A stretch of 64,000 bases of DNA from Chloroflexota bacterium (GCA_026708115.1 JAPOVL010000038.1:1-64000), one strand, 5' to 3'; positions 35,488 to 45,126 are shown, numbered from the stretch's first letter. The notes: a model not told the origin generated them from the sequence alone. A program made the numbers and translations.

Positions 35488-36789
35488 ATGTCGTTCATAC
35501 GTTCCATTTTTGTTTTGCTGAGTCTCGCGCTGGTTTTGACCTTCGGCGCGGCAACTTTGGCGCAAGACACCACCCTGACCATGCTGACGCACTGGGGTAC
35601 CGAAGATCAACTGGCCGCTCAGCAAACCATCATCGATGCCTACATGGAAAGCAACCCGGGCGTCAGCATCGAACTGGTCACCGTCGATTTTGGCGAGTTG
35701 CGCACCAAGATCATCACCGGCCGCACCGCCGGCATCAGCGCCGATGTTTATCACTTCTACCATCTCTGGTTGCCCGATTTTGTCAATAGCGGCGTCCTTG
35801 ACCAGCCGCCAGATGACGCGCTGGCCTACATCAACGAGAATGTGGCCCAGGGCACCATCGACGCGGTCAGCACCTCCGATGGCCAGACCTGGGGTTACCC
35901 CACCGAGGTCAATCCCTATTTGCTGGTCTATAACAAGCGCCTGCTGGCCGAAGCCGGTTATGACGCGCCGCCCGGCAATTGGGACGAACTCAAAGAAATC
36001 GCCGCCGCCATCACGCAAGTTGATGACACCGGCGCCATCAGCCAGGTTGGCTTGGGCGTCATGCCCGGTTGGGATTCCGGTATCGTACATCCCTTCAGCG
36101 CCCTGCTCTTTTCCAACGGCGGCAACTACCTCAGCGCGGACCGCACGGTCGCCGAGTTCAACAGCCCGCAGGGTATCGAGACGCTGCAGCTCTACGCCGA
36201 TCTGGTAGCCAACGGCGGCACCGATCCCAGCATCAACGGCTTGGGCAACTTCCCCAGCGGCACCGTCGGCATGGTGATCATGGCGCCCTGGTGGCGGGCG
36301 ACCTTGCGCGCTGCTGAAGGCGTCGACTTCGAAACAGAAGTCGGCGTTGCCGAGATTCCCGTCGGTCCCAGCGGCGACGCGCCTTCCAGCATCGCATATA
36401 CCTGGCTCTTCGCCGTCGATTCCAGTTCGCCCAACAAAGAAGCGGCCTGGGACTTCATTCACTGGATGAACGCCGAACACGATGAAGGCGCGGGATCGGC
36501 CATTGGCGATTTCCTCGTCAACGCCCTGGGCGCAATTCCCAGCTTCGATCACGATCAAGCCGCGTTCGCCGAGTCCATGAGCGATCACTATGTCTCGGCC
36601 TTCGTCGCGGCCTCCGCTTATGCCCGGCCCGAACAAATCGTCGCCGGCGGCCAGGAGATCAAGACCCTCCTGCAAGTTGAGATCGAAGCGGTGCTCGCCG
36701 GCATGACGACGCCGGAAGATGCCTTGGCAGCGGTAGAACAGCAAGCCAACGCCATCCTGGAAGAACAGCGCATGATGGCTGAGGAGTAA
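35488..36789 (+). CDS. Sugar ABC importer 3: extracellular binding protein
   Basis: About 433 residues from ATG 35488 with GGGAGGA upstream (the in-frame TTG 35470 is not needed). Sec signal peptide SIFVLLSLALVLTFGAATLAQ, then a MalE-like domain (TLTMLTHWGTEDQLAAQQTI, KEAAWDFIHWMNAEH). With the neighbouring NamZ, PIG-L and GNAT genes the substrate may be an N-acetylated amino sugar or a muropeptide disaccharide. That is inference from context. Confidence 0.88.
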   Translation: MSFIRSIFVLLSLALVLTFGAATLAQDTTLTMLTHWGTEDQLAAQQTIIDAYMESNPGVSIELVTVDFGELRTKIITGRTAGISADVYHFYHLWLPDFVNSGVLDQPPDDALAYINENVAQGTIDAVSTSDGQTWGYPTEVNPYLLVYNKRLLAEAGYDAPPGNWDELKEIAAAITQVDDTGAISQVGLGVMPGWDSGIVHPFSALLFSNGGNYLSADRTVAEFNSPQGIETLQLYADLVANGGTDPSINGLGNFPSGTVGMVIMAPWWRATLRAAEGVDFETEVGVAEIPVGPSGDAPSSIAYTWLFAVDSSSPNKEAAWDFIHWMNAEHDEGAGSAIGDFLVNALGAIPSFDHDQAAFAESMSDHYVSAFVAASAYARPEQIVAGGQEIKTLLQVEIEAVLAGMTTPEDALAAVEQQANAILEEQRMMAEE

Positions 36790-36890
36790 CCTGTCGCCTT
36801 ACTCTGAACCCGGAAATCGAGCGTTTGGGAACACTATCTTGCAGCGGATCCCTGGCGCTCTCATCAACATATCGACACGTGGCAACCTTG

Positions 36891-36924
36891 TAGTCCCCGC
36901 TTCGCCGTCTTGAAGCGGGGACTA
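36891..36924 (+). promoter_or_regulatory. Intercistronic hairpin, ABC operon 3
   Basis: TAGTCCCCGCTTC (36891-36903) and GAAGCGGGGACTA (36912-36924) form a perfect 13-base stem with an eight-base loop, 14 bases before the permease ATG at 36938. No U-run. Its sequence differs from the CCCTCCCC hairpins of the other operons but its position is the same. Confidence 0.7.
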
Positions 36925-36937
36925 GGCAAACCATCTG

Positions 36938-37876
36938 ATGTCATCCCCTGCAATTAAGTCTTCCTGGTGGATGCCGGACATCCCCAAGAGCACGGTCTTG
37001 CGCCGGCGCATGCTCTGGGCTTATGCCTTCGTAGCGGCGCCCATCGTTGCCTTGCTGGTATTCCTCGCCGGTCCCATTTTGTTCTCCGGCTGGGTCAGCC
37101 TGCACCGCTGGGACATGCTCTCGCCCGTCGGCGACATGCCCTGGCGCGGCTTGCAGAATTACGTCTTCCTGCTGACCCGTGACAGCATCTTCATCAAGGC
37201 GCTGGGCAATACTTTCCTCTTTGCCATCGGCGGCGTCGGCGCCAATACCGTACTGGGATTGGGTTTCGCCCTCCTGCTGAACAGCCGCATCCGCGGGCGG
37301 ACCGTCTGGCGCGTCCTCTACTTCATGCCCGTCATCACCGCGCCCCTGGCCCTGGCCGTCATGTTCGCTTTCATTTTCGATCGCAATTACGGCGTCGTGA
37401 ACAGCGTCATCACCGCTATGGGCTTGCCGCGTCAGCCCTTTCTCAGCGGACCGAATCAAGCGCTGATGACCCTCGTCTTCATCGCCATCTATCAATACGT
37501 GGGTTACTATATCGTCATTTTTCTGGCGGGCTTGCAGGGTATCCCCCAAGACTATTATGACGCGGCTCAAGTCGATGGCGCCGGCAACTGGCAGGAGTTC
37601 CGTTTTATCACGCTGCCCTTGCTGCGCCCAGTGATGCTCTTCGTGGTGGTCACAAATACCATCGGCGCGCTGCAGGTCTTCGACCTGGTCTTTGCGACCA
37701 CCGGCGGGGCGCCCGCCAACAGTTCCATGACCGTGGTCCTGCACATGTACAACACCGCCTTCAAGTTCTCGCGCATGGGAAGGGCCTCCGCCATGGCCTT
37801 CATCCTCTTCGCCATCATCATGCTCATCACGGTCATGCAGGTCCGGCTCCTGCGCGATCGTACCTATCAGGACTAG
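36938..37876 (+). CDS. Sugar ABC importer 3: MalF-type permease
   Basis: 312 residues with six membrane segments (VAAPIVALLVFLAGPILFSG first). The EAA loop is YDAAQVDGAGNWQEFRFITL. The gap to the MalG gene is nine bases. The close hairpin just before the start codon could influence its translation. Confidence 0.92.
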   Translation: MSSPAIKSSWWMPDIPKSTVLRRRMLWAYAFVAAPIVALLVFLAGPILFSGWVSLHRWDMLSPVGDMPWRGLQNYVFLLTRDSIFIKALGNTFLFAIGGVGANTVLGLGFALLLNSRIRGRTVWRVLYFMPVITAPLALAVMFAFIFDRNYGVVNSVITAMGLPRQPFLSGPNQALMTLVFIAIYQYVGYYIVIFLAGLQGIPQDYYDAAQVDGAGNWQEFRFITLPLLRPVMLFVVVTNTIGALQVFDLVFATTGGAPANSSMTVVLHMYNTAFKFSRMGRASAMAFILFAIIMLITVMQVRLLRDRTYQD

Positions 37877-37885
37877 GGGGCGCTC

Positions 37886-38728
37886 ATGAATAGGCACGAA
37901 AAGAGCTTGCTACAAAGCGCCAGCAGCGCGCTAAAGTATCTTGTGCTGGTCGGCGGCGCTTTTCTCATGGTCTTCCCTTTCGTCTGGATGATGATCGCCT
38001 CGTTGATGACCGCCGGCGAAATTCAGATGCGCCCGCCGGTTTGGCTGCCGGCAGCGCCGCAATTCAGCAATTACAGTGAGCTGGCGCGCTCGATTCCCAT
38101 CGCTCGGCTTTACTTCAATAGTCTCTTCACGTCGGGCATCATCGTTCTCGGCGTCTTGCTCAGCAGTTCGCTGGCTGGCTTTGCCTTCGCCAAGTATCGC
38201 TTCCCCGGGCGTGAACTGCTCTTTTATCTGATCCTGGCGACCATGATGATCCCCTTCTTCGTCACGCTGATTCCGGTCTTCTTCATCGTGCGCCAACTGG
38301 GCTGGATCGACACCTATCAGGGCTTGGTCGTGCCCGGGCTGACCTCGGCCTATGGCATTTTCCTCATGCGCCAGTTCATGGTCACCGTGCCAGATGAATT
38401 GATCGACGCGGCGCGCATAGACGGCGCCTCGGAACCCATGATCTATTGGCGCATCGTCCTCCCGCTAGTCAAGCCCGCCCTGGCTACCCTGGGCACATTT
38501 ACCTTCATCGGCGCCTGGAACAACTTCCTGTGGCCCCTGCTGGTGCTCAATAGCCGCGAGCTATTTACCCTGCCCTTGGGCATCAACTCCCTACGCAGCC
38601 TCTATGCCGACAACACCAACTTGCTGATGGCGGGCACCGCCGTCGCAGTACTGCCAATGCTGCTCCTCTTTGTCTTTTTGCAGCGCTATTTCATCAAGGG
38701 CATCGCGCTCACCGGATTGAAAGGATAG
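37886..38728 (+). CDS. Sugar ABC importer 3: MalG-type permease
   Basis: 280 residues with six membrane segments. The EAA loop is IDAARIDGASEPMIYWRIV, and the C-terminus LQRYFIKGIALTGLKG is canonical. MTAGEIQMRPPVWLPAAPQF is the first-loop signature. It is followed after nine bases by the GNAT gene, indicating one transcript. Confidence 0.92.
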   Translation: MNRHEKSLLQSASSALKYLVLVGGAFLMVFPFVWMMIASLMTAGEIQMRPPVWLPAAPQFSNYSELARSIPIARLYFNSLFTSGIIVLGVLLSSSLAGFAFAKYRFPGRELLFYLILATMMIPFFVTLIPVFFIVRQLGWIDTYQGLVVPGLTSAYGIFLMRQFMVTVPDELIDAARIDGASEPMIYWRIVLPLVKPALATLGTFTFIGAWNNFLWPLLVLNSRELFTLPLGINSLRSLYADNTNLLMAGTAVAVLPMLLLFVFLQRYFIKGIALTGLKG

Positions 38729-38737
38729 ATTTGACCC

Positions 38738-39679
38738 ATGCAAATTCGACCCTATCAAGGGCCTGACGAAGCCGAATTGCTTGATGTCTGGCGCCGGGCC
38801 ATGCCCAGCGACCGCATCGACGAAGCGCTCTTTCGCACGCAAGTCCTGCTCGATCCCAATTTCCATCCCGGCAACCTGCCCGTCGCCCTCGTAGACGGAC
38901 GCGTCGTCGGTTTTGTCCTCTGCTTGACCCGCCAAGTGCCTTACTTCCTGCAAGGCATGGACGAAGCCGAAGCCTGGATCACCGCCTTCGGCGTACATCC
39001 CGACTACCGCCGACAAGGCATCGGCAGCGCCCTCTTCGACGCCGTCATCAAGAAACTGCGCGCCGAGCAGCGCAAGATCGTCGATATTTCGCCCTATGTG
39101 CCGAATTACTTCGTCCCCGGCGTCGACACCCGCTCCTATCCAAATACGATCCAATTCTTGCAAGACCGCCTGGGATTCGAAACGCTCTATCACGCTATCA
39201 GCATGGGCGCTGACTTGACTGATTTTCAGATTCCAGCCCAGATCCAAGCGCGGATCGAAGGCGCCGAAGCCGAGGACGACCTAGTCATCCGGCCTATCGA
39301 GCCCGCTGATATACCCGATCTGATGCCCTTTCTCGTCGAACACTTCGGCTGGGACTGGTTCCGCTTCGCCCAGAGCTACCTGCTGGAAGTCTTCGGCGAC
39401 AGCCCGCATCGCATCTGCTTTCTCATCGCGCGCGAGAAGGGCGAGATCGTGGGCTTCTGCCAGCAGCGCAACGAAAGGTACGGGCCCTTCGGCGTCCGTC
39501 CCGATTGTCGCAATCGTGGCATTGGCCGTATGCTGCTCTTCAAATGTCTGGAGATGATGAGCGCCAAGCATGTCTTTTTCGCCTACTTCCTCTGGACGGA
39601 CGAAGAGGCCGCCCGTTTATACTCGCTGGCTGGTTTCAAGCGCCGTCGCGAGTTTGCTGTGATGCGCAAAACACTTTAA
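38738..39679 (+). CDS. Double GNAT-domain acetyltransferase
   Basis: 313 residues with two tandem GNAT folds. The first has the acetyl-CoA loop GVHPDYRRQGIGSALFD near residue 85, the second GVRPDCRNRGIGRMLLF near residue 250. Both loops match the Q/RxxGxG/A pattern, so both domains could bind acetyl-CoA. Substrate unknown. Position between ABC permeases and a PIG-L deacetylase suggests acetylation state of an amino sugar. The next gene follows 23 bases after the stop. Confidence 0.85.
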   Translation: MQIRPYQGPDEAELLDVWRRAMPSDRIDEALFRTQVLLDPNFHPGNLPVALVDGRVVGFVLCLTRQVPYFLQGMDEAEAWITAFGVHPDYRRQGIGSALFDAVIKKLRAEQRKIVDISPYVPNYFVPGVDTRSYPNTIQFLQDRLGFETLYHAISMGADLTDFQIPAQIQARIEGAEAEDDLVIRPIEPADIPDLMPFLVEHFGWDWFRFAQSYLLEVFGDSPHRICFLIAREKGEIVGFCQQRNERYGPFGVRPDCRNRGIGRMLLFKCLEMMSAKHVFFAYFLWTDEEAARLYSLAGFKRRREFAVMRKTL

Positions 39680-39702
39680 CGTTGGCAAAAGGAGAAGAGA
39701 AC

Positions 39703-40410
39703 ATGGCTGGACACTTGATGGTTGTAGGCGGGCATATTTCCGATGCAGAAAATATGGCGGGGGCCGTCATGCTCAAGCACAAGCGAGCCGGCTGGGATAT
39801 CACCATCGTGCATACCACCACCGGCGAAAAAGGGCATCCCACGCTCAGCGCCCAGGACTATCTTAAAATGCGCCTGGCCGACGCCCAGGCCTCGGCCGAG
39901 TTCATCGGCGCAAATATGGAGCTGATGCCCTACGGCGATGGCGAGCTGCCCGTCAACGATGAATCAATCTGGATCATGGCCGATCTGATTCGCAAATATC
40001 AGCCGACAGTCGTCATCACGCACTGGAAAGGCAGCTTTCATATTGACCACAACAATACCCACGACGTCGTCATGGCTGCGCTTTTCCGCGCCGGCCTGCC
40101 CGCCTTCGAGCGCACACATGCCGCCCACTCGCCGGGTGCCCTGCTCTTTTCAGAAAACTGGGAAGATATGGAAGGTTACAATGCCGATATCTACCTGGAC
40201 GTCAGCGATGTCTTTGACGACTATCTCGCCCTCTTGAAGACACACGCGCTCATGCGCGAAAGCTACGCCAGCTTCCGCTATTGGGACTATTACAAGGCGC
40301 TGGGAGAAGCGCGTGGCGCCCTGGGTGGTTACGACCGCGCCGTTACCTTGATGCGTCCGCGCAGTCTCTACTCGTTTGAGCGGCAGGGAGGCTTGCTGAG
40401 TAATAGCTAA
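39703..40410 (+). CDS. PIG-L family deacetylase
   Basis: 235 residues from ATG 39703 with AAAGGAGA upstream. It is LmbE/PIG-L type, zinc-dependent N-deacetylase of GlcNAc-linked substrates. The first metal motif reads GGHISDAE (His11, Asp14) in place of the usual AHPDDE, and the second is FHIDHNNTH. TTGEKGHPTL and KMRLADAQASAEFIGA are family blocks. No signal peptide, so it acts inside the cell. It is last in the operon after ABC importer 3 and may deacetylate an imported amino sugar. Confidence 0.85.
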   Translation: MAGHLMVVGGHISDAENMAGAVMLKHKRAGWDITIVHTTTGEKGHPTLSAQDYLKMRLADAQASAEFIGANMELMPYGDGELPVNDESIWIMADLIRKYQPTVVITHWKGSFHIDHNNTHDVVMAALFRAGLPAFERTHAAHSPGALLFSENWEDMEGYNADIYLDVSDVFDDYLALLKTHALMRESYASFRYWDYYKALGEARGALGGYDRAVTLMRPRSLYSFERQGGLLSNS

Positions 40411-40429
40411 GGCGCTCGCGCAAACTGGC

Positions 40430-41644
40430 CTAGTCCGTCCACTGCCGCAAGACCGCCAGGAACTCGTCGCGCGACGGCGGCTTCTTGATATAGCCGTCCG
40501 CGCCCAGGGAGGCCGCCAGGTCTTTCATCTCCAGCACCGAGCAAATCAGCACGGGAATACGCTCGGTCATGGGATGGCTCTTGCAGGTTTGCAAGATCTG
40601 CCAGCCGTCCTTTTCGGGCAGCATGATGTCGAGGATGATGCAAGCGAGCGGCGTCTGCCGCGCGATCGCAATCGCATCTTTCTCATCTTGTGCGGACAAG
40701 AGTTGATAGGGCGCGTTCGCCAGGTAGCGCTTGAAGAGGCTGATGGTATCAGGATTGTCATCCACGATCAGGATCTTGTGAATCTCTTGGTCAAAGCGCA
40801 AGATTATTCCCGCGAGACTTTTATCGTCCCCGCTCGCGCGCAGATCGGCATTCAAACGTTTCTTCAATTCGCGGAACGCAGCGTCAGTTTGCAAATCCTC
40901 CAGAAAAGCCTGATAACTTGTCATCAACTTGTCGCTGTTGACCTCAATAATCGGTTCGCTCGCGCGGCTGCGCAAAGCTACTTCGATTTTGCCGCCCCCC
41001 CTTGTCGATTGGATCAATCGATTCAGGATCAAGATGAAGAATTGACGGAAAACCGGTAGCGCGACATGCAGCGCAATCTCGTCTCGGGCCTCCTCCAGGC
41101 GCAATGACAGGCCCTTTTGCTCCGCAATCACCTGGATCGCTTGCATCGCCGACAAAATCACTTCCGCCGGATCAAATGCCTTGTTCCGGGCAGCCAACTG
41201 CAGGTGATCCAGCTCCTGGATCAAGGTCGGCGGCGCCTCCGGCTCCGGGACGGCGTCAGAATAATGCCTGTCCCATACGATCCGGCTGATCGTCTGGATC
41301 GCTCGCTGATGTTCGCGATAATACTGTCGCTCGCTCAAAGCAAGTTGACCCAGTATTTCGTTCGTCGGCTGTTCCTCTACATAGCGCAAGAGCAGAATGT
41401 TATAGAGCCTGTTCTGCCGTGATGCCAGCTGAGCGCTTGTCTCCGACTTCATGTCGTCAATCGCCGCCAACACCATTTGGCGCGCCGTCTGCGCGCGATC
41501 GCTGCCCGGCGAATCCGCAGCCAATCGCTGCGCCACCGGGTTGTCGATCAACTTCAGGTAGTCGTACAAGTTGACCAGCAGGTCGCGTATCTGCTCTTCA
41601 AAGTCTTCCGGATAGGTCGTCATCACCATTTTGCCGCTTGTCAT
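40430..41644 (-). CDS. Response regulator with degenerate kinase-like core
   Basis: 404 residues. The N-terminal 150 residues are helical (EEQIRDLLVNLYDYLKLI, RQNRLYNILLLRYVEEQPTN) with an HTH-like stretch (LGQLALSERQYYREHQRAIQ). The middle resembles only the N-box strand-helix of HATPases (FRQFFILILNRLIQSTRGGG) with no ATP lid. The C-terminal receiver (residues 285-402) is canonical: ILIVDDN, phospho-Asp in CIILDIMLPEKDGW, Lys in GYIKKPPS. It is convergent with the PIG-L gene. A link to the hybrid kinase upstream is plausible but unproven. ATG 41644 lacks a good ribosome binding site, and ATG 41629 or 41623 are alternatives. Confidence 0.75.
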   Translation of the reverse strand: MTSGKMVMTTYPEDFEEQIRDLLVNLYDYLKLIDNPVAQRLAADSPGSDRAQTARQMVLAAIDDMKSETSAQLASRQNRLYNILLLRYVEEQPTNEILGQLALSERQYYREHQRAIQTISRIVWDRHYSDAVPEPEAPPTLIQELDHLQLAARNKAFDPAEVILSAMQAIQVIAEQKGLSLRLEEARDEIALHVALPVFRQFFILILNRLIQSTRGGGKIEVALRSRASEPIIEVNSDKLMTSYQAFLEDLQTDAAFRELKKRLNADLRASGDDKSLAGIILRFDQEIHKILIVDDNPDTISLFKRYLANAPYQLLSAQDEKDAIAIARQTPLACIILDIMLPEKDGWQILQTCKSHPMTERIPVLICSVLEMKDLAASLGADGYIKKPPSRDEFLAVLRQWTD

Positions 41645-41930
41645 GGCAGTTTTTTGGCAGAAATCCGCCAGTGCTTCCCCATTAGACTGGGATAGGGCAA
41701 TTCCAAATATATCAGACGATGACGGTTCGTATCAACAAAGCGCTCATTCCCGACTCATGCCCGGCGCAAGTCACTGCGTTTATCCTGAGCAAAGGAACCG
41801 GAACCCGATCATCACGGAATAGGTGGTTCATTCACCTGCCCCAAGTAAATCGAGTTAAGGAATGGAGGCGCCGATAAGCAATGGATGGTTCCCAATTCCG
41901 TAAACCAATTGGTAGATTCGAGGTGTAAAA

Positions 41931-43220
41931 ATGCTACGCTCATGCAAGTTTTTCGCGTTCCTTTCCCTCTGCATCCTGCTGTTGACGACTCCCGCCCTGG
42001 CGCAGGATGACGGCCTTAAGCTCACCGGCTGGCCCTACGAAGTCGATGTTGTGACCGAAAACCTGGGCCGATTCACCGACCAGACCGGCCACGACGCCGT
42101 CTTTTTGCCTTTCCCCAGCAACGAATACCACGACAAGATGGTCGCCAGCTTTGTCGCCGGCACCGAATTTGATGTCGCCTACGTAAGGGACAGTTACCTG
42201 GCGGAATGGGCTTCGGCCGGCTGGATCCTGCCCATCACCGGGCTGCCCAATTCCGAAGAGCTGCTGGCGGATCTGCCCCAGGGCATCATCGAGCAGATGT
42301 CCTATGATGGCGAGGTCTACGGCTTGCCCTACTACTCGGGCGTACAGACAATGGCTTACAACGAGGCGCATCTGGCCGCCGCCGGCATTGACGCGCCACC
42401 GGAAACCTGGGTAGAAATGCTGGAACAAGCCCAAATGATCAAGGACGCCGGCGTTGTCGATTATCCCATTCTGATGCAGTTGCGCAGCGGCGAAAACTAC
42501 CTGCTGCGCGAGTGGGAGACGCTGACAGCCTCGCGCGGTGGCCGACTATTCGACGACGATTTCAACCCAGTTTTCCATCTTGACGACAGCCCGGCCCGGC
42601 AGGCGCTCGATTGGCTGACCGAAGGGCTCGATGCGGGCTTGATCGATCCCGCCTCGCTGACAGACGATGACGGCACCTTGCTGATGGCGGCCGGCACCAC
42701 GTCCTTCATGACGACAACCGACTATACGCTCAAGGCCATGAATGATCCCGAACAGTCCAATGTCGCTGGCGACATCAAGAACGCGCTCGTGCCCGGCACC
42801 GACGAAGTCCGCAGCGGCACCTGGGGTTACGTCCGCCTCTACTCGATTACCGCCAATGCCGCGGACAAGGATGCCGCCTGGCAGTTGGTCCAATTCCTGG
42901 GCGGCAAGGACGCCACCGGCGTCTATTACGTGCCCAAGCGCTGGGCCCTGGAATTCGGCCTGGGATTCTCGCCCGCGCCGCTCTACGAAGACGAAGAAGT
43001 GCGCAACTCCATCTCCGGCTGGATCGACCCTGATCTGCTCAGCGAGCAATCCGAGTACGCCATTTCCCGCCCCTATCGCTTCGTGCCCTTCTTCTCCGAC
43101 TGGGAAATCGGCAGCTGGGGTCCGCTGCAAGCGGCCATCCTCGGCGACGCCGACAAGGGCCAGGTCCTCAGCGACCTGGCTGATGAATGGAACGAACTGA
43201 AGGACGACTGGGGCTACTAG
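41931..43220 (+). CDS. Sugar ABC importer 4: extracellular binding protein
   Basis: 429 residues with a Sec signal peptide (FFAFLSLCILLLTTPALAQ). MalE-like fold with LTGWPYEVDVVTENLGRFT, YSGVQTMAYNEAHLAAAGI and KDAAWQLVQFLGGKD. GAGGTG lies upstream of the ATG. It heads an operon with the permeases at 43349 and 44254. A terminator-like hairpin follows it. The upstream 286 bases (41645-41930) show no gene or repeat. Confidence 0.9.
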   Translation: MLRSCKFFAFLSLCILLLTTPALAQDDGLKLTGWPYEVDVVTENLGRFTDQTGHDAVFLPFPSNEYHDKMVASFVAGTEFDVAYVRDSYLAEWASAGWILPITGLPNSEELLADLPQGIIEQMSYDGEVYGLPYYSGVQTMAYNEAHLAAAGIDAPPETWVEMLEQAQMIKDAGVVDYPILMQLRSGENYLLREWETLTASRGGRLFDDDFNPVFHLDDSPARQALDWLTEGLDAGLIDPASLTDDDGTLLMAAGTTSFMTTTDYTLKAMNDPEQSNVAGDIKNALVPGTDEVRSGTWGYVRLYSITANAADKDAAWQLVQFLGGKDATGVYYVPKRWALEFGLGFSPAPLYEDEEVRNSISGWIDPDLLSEQSEYAISRPYRFVPFFSDWEIGSWGPLQAAILGDADKGQVLSDLADEWNELKDDWGY

Positions 43221-43294
43221 CCTCCTCGTAGCTTCATAGCGGCAGTCTCGGTATCATCATGATTTTCGCCGATCCTGCCGCATTGCCTTGTAAG

Positions 43295-43325
43295 TCTCCC
43301 CCCATCACCATTGGGGGGAGATTTT
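43295..43325 (+). terminator. Intercistronic terminator-like hairpin, ABC operon 4
   Basis: TCTCCCCCC (43295-43303) and GGGGGGAGA (43313-43321), perfect nine-base stem, followed at once by TTTT. It stands between the binding-protein and first permease genes, so it would attenuate rather than end the operon, or stabilise the upstream mRNA end. Confidence 0.65.
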
Positions 43326-43348
43326 GAGGGGGGTTGAAGACGGTACAC

Positions 43349-44254
43349 ATGCAATCCGGAATCGCCACAGCACGCAAGGAAATGTCCCAGGGCGCCCTGG
43401 CTTTGTTCTTCAGCGCCCCCGCCGTGCTGATTATCGCCGCCACCATTCTCGTGCCCTTTGGCATGGCGGTCTTTCTCAGCCTGCACAACTGGAACCTCAA
43501 GCGCCCGGGCCGCGAGCGCTTCGTCGGCTTGGAAAACTACAGCGACTGGCTAAGCGATAGTGATTTCTGGGTGCCCTTGCGCACCACCTTCACTTTCGCC
43601 ATCCTGGCCGTCGCCGTCATCATCATCATCGCCCTGCTCATCTCGCTCCTGCTTAATGAAAGATTCCCCGGGCGCGGTGTTTTGCGGGCGCTGCTGCTCG
43701 TCCCCTGGGCCATCCCCTCGGTCGTCAACGCTTTGCTCTGGAAGTGGCTGCTTAATCCCCAATACGGTTTGGTCAACGCGTTGTTTTTCGAATTCGGCAT
43801 CATTACTGAATACCAGAATATGCTCGGCAGCATGCCCAGCGTCATGATCTGGCTTGTCATCGCCTATTCCTGGATCCACATTCCACTCGCGACGCTGCTC
43901 CTGCTATCCGGCTTGCAGACCATACCTGGCGACATTTACGAGTCCGCCATCGTTGACGGCGCGAGCATCTGGCAGCGCTTTCTCTATATCACCCTGCCAC
44001 TGCTGCGGCCCATGCTCTCCATCGTCGTCATCTTCGAGATGATCTTCGCTTTCAAGGTCTTCGATATTATTTTCGTGCTCACCGCCGGCGGACCCGCAGA
44101 CGCCACCAATGTACTCGGCTGGCAGATTTACACCGAGACCTTCCGCAAGCTCGATTTCGGCGCTGGCAGTTCCATTGCCATGCTGCTGGGCGCCATCACG
44201 CTCGCCCTCGCTATTCTATTCTATGTATTCCTGGATAAAGGCGTCGAACAGTAA
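43349..44254 (+). CDS. Sugar ABC importer 4: MalF-type permease
   Basis: About 301 residues from ATG 43349 (TTG 43334 and ATG 43382 are alternatives). Six membrane segments, EAA loop YESAIVDGASIWQRFLYITL and typical segment LWKWLLNPQYGLVNALFF. The stop overlaps the next start by one base (TAATG), so translation is coupled to MalG. Confidence 0.92.
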   Translation: MQSGIATARKEMSQGALALFFSAPAVLIIAATILVPFGMAVFLSLHNWNLKRPGRERFVGLENYSDWLSDSDFWVPLRTTFTFAILAVAVIIIIALLISLLLNERFPGRGVLRALLLVPWAIPSVVNALLWKWLLNPQYGLVNALFFEFGIITEYQNMLGSMPSVMIWLVIAYSWIHIPLATLLLLSGLQTIPGDIYESAIVDGASIWQRFLYITLPLLRPMLSIVVIFEMIFAFKVFDIIFVLTAGGPADATNVLGWQIYTETFRKLDFGAGSSIAMLLGAITLALAILFYVFLDKGVEQ

Positions 44255-45126
44255 TGAAACAGCGCGCCCGCCTGCGCCTCGCCGCCATTTATGTCGCCGC
44301 CGCTCTCGTGCTGGCCGGCACCGTCGGTCCCTTCCTCTGGCTGGTCAGCTCCAGCTTCCAATACGAACGCCAACTGCTGAACAGGCCGCCCCAATGGCTG
44401 CCCAACCCGATCGTGCTCGACAGCTACCGCGAAATCTTTGAAGGCGCCGTCATGGGCGAAGACTCCGGCGTGCCCTATCAATCGCGCATCTTCCTGCGCT
44501 CATTCGCCAACAGCTTTTACGTCGCTGGCAGCGTCGCCGTCATCGCCGTCATGGCGGGCGCCTATGCCGCCTATCCCCTGGCCCGCTTGCGCTTCCGCGG
44601 CCGGCAAGTGCTGCTCTTCGCTATCCTTGCCAGCCGCTTGATCCCCGCGCTCTCGCTGGCGATTCCCATTGTGCTGGTCGCCAAGCGGATCGGCATGAGC
44701 GACAAAATCGTCTCCCTGGTCTTCATCAATCTGTCATTCATCCTGCCCTACGTCATCTGGCTGCTGCAATCCTATTTCAAAACCATCCCCATGGAGCTGG
44801 AAGATGCCGGCCGCATCGACGGCTGCAGCCGCTTGCAGGTCGTCCACAAGATCATCTTGCCGCTTTCCCTGCCCGGCTTGACCTCCGCCGCCATCCTGGC
44901 CTTCCTGCTCACCTGGGGCGAGTTTCTCTTCGCCCTGCTCTTGTCGGAGTCGCCCACTTCCTATACCAGCACCGTCGTCGTCTCCCTCTTCGCCACCGAT
45001 GTCGACGTCAGCTTCGTCAGCATCATCACCGCTGGCGTACTCTCCGTCATCCCGCCCATCTGCTTCGCCCTCATCTTCCAGCGCTACATCATCAGCGGCT
45101 TGCTCTCCGGCTCGCTCAAGGGCTAG
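44254..45126 (+). CDS. Sugar ABC importer 4: MalG-type permease
   Basis: 290 residues with six membrane segments. The EAA loop is LEDAGRIDGCSRLQVVHKII. The C-terminus FQRYIISGLLSGSLKG is canonical. It closes the operon; no ATPase gene follows, and the next 996 bases are repeats. Confidence 0.92.
   Translation: MKQRARLRLAAIYVAAALVLAGTVGPFLWLVSSSFQYERQLLNRPPQWLPNPIVLDSYREIFEGAVMGEDSGVPYQSRIFLRSFANSFYVAGSVAVIAVMAGAYAAYPLARLRFRGRQVLLFAILASRLIPALSLAIPIVLVAKRIGMSDKIVSLVFINLSFILPYVIWLLQSYFKTIPMELEDAGRIDGCSRLQVVHKIILPLSLPGLTSAAILAFLLTWGEFLFALLLSESPTSYTSTVVVSLFATDVDVSFVSIITAGVLSVIPPICFALIFQRYIISGLLSGSLKG

Noticed and set aside
35455..36744. 429-codon open frame on the minus strand
   Set aside because: Antisense to the ABC operon 3 binding-protein gene with signal peptide and MalE-like features.
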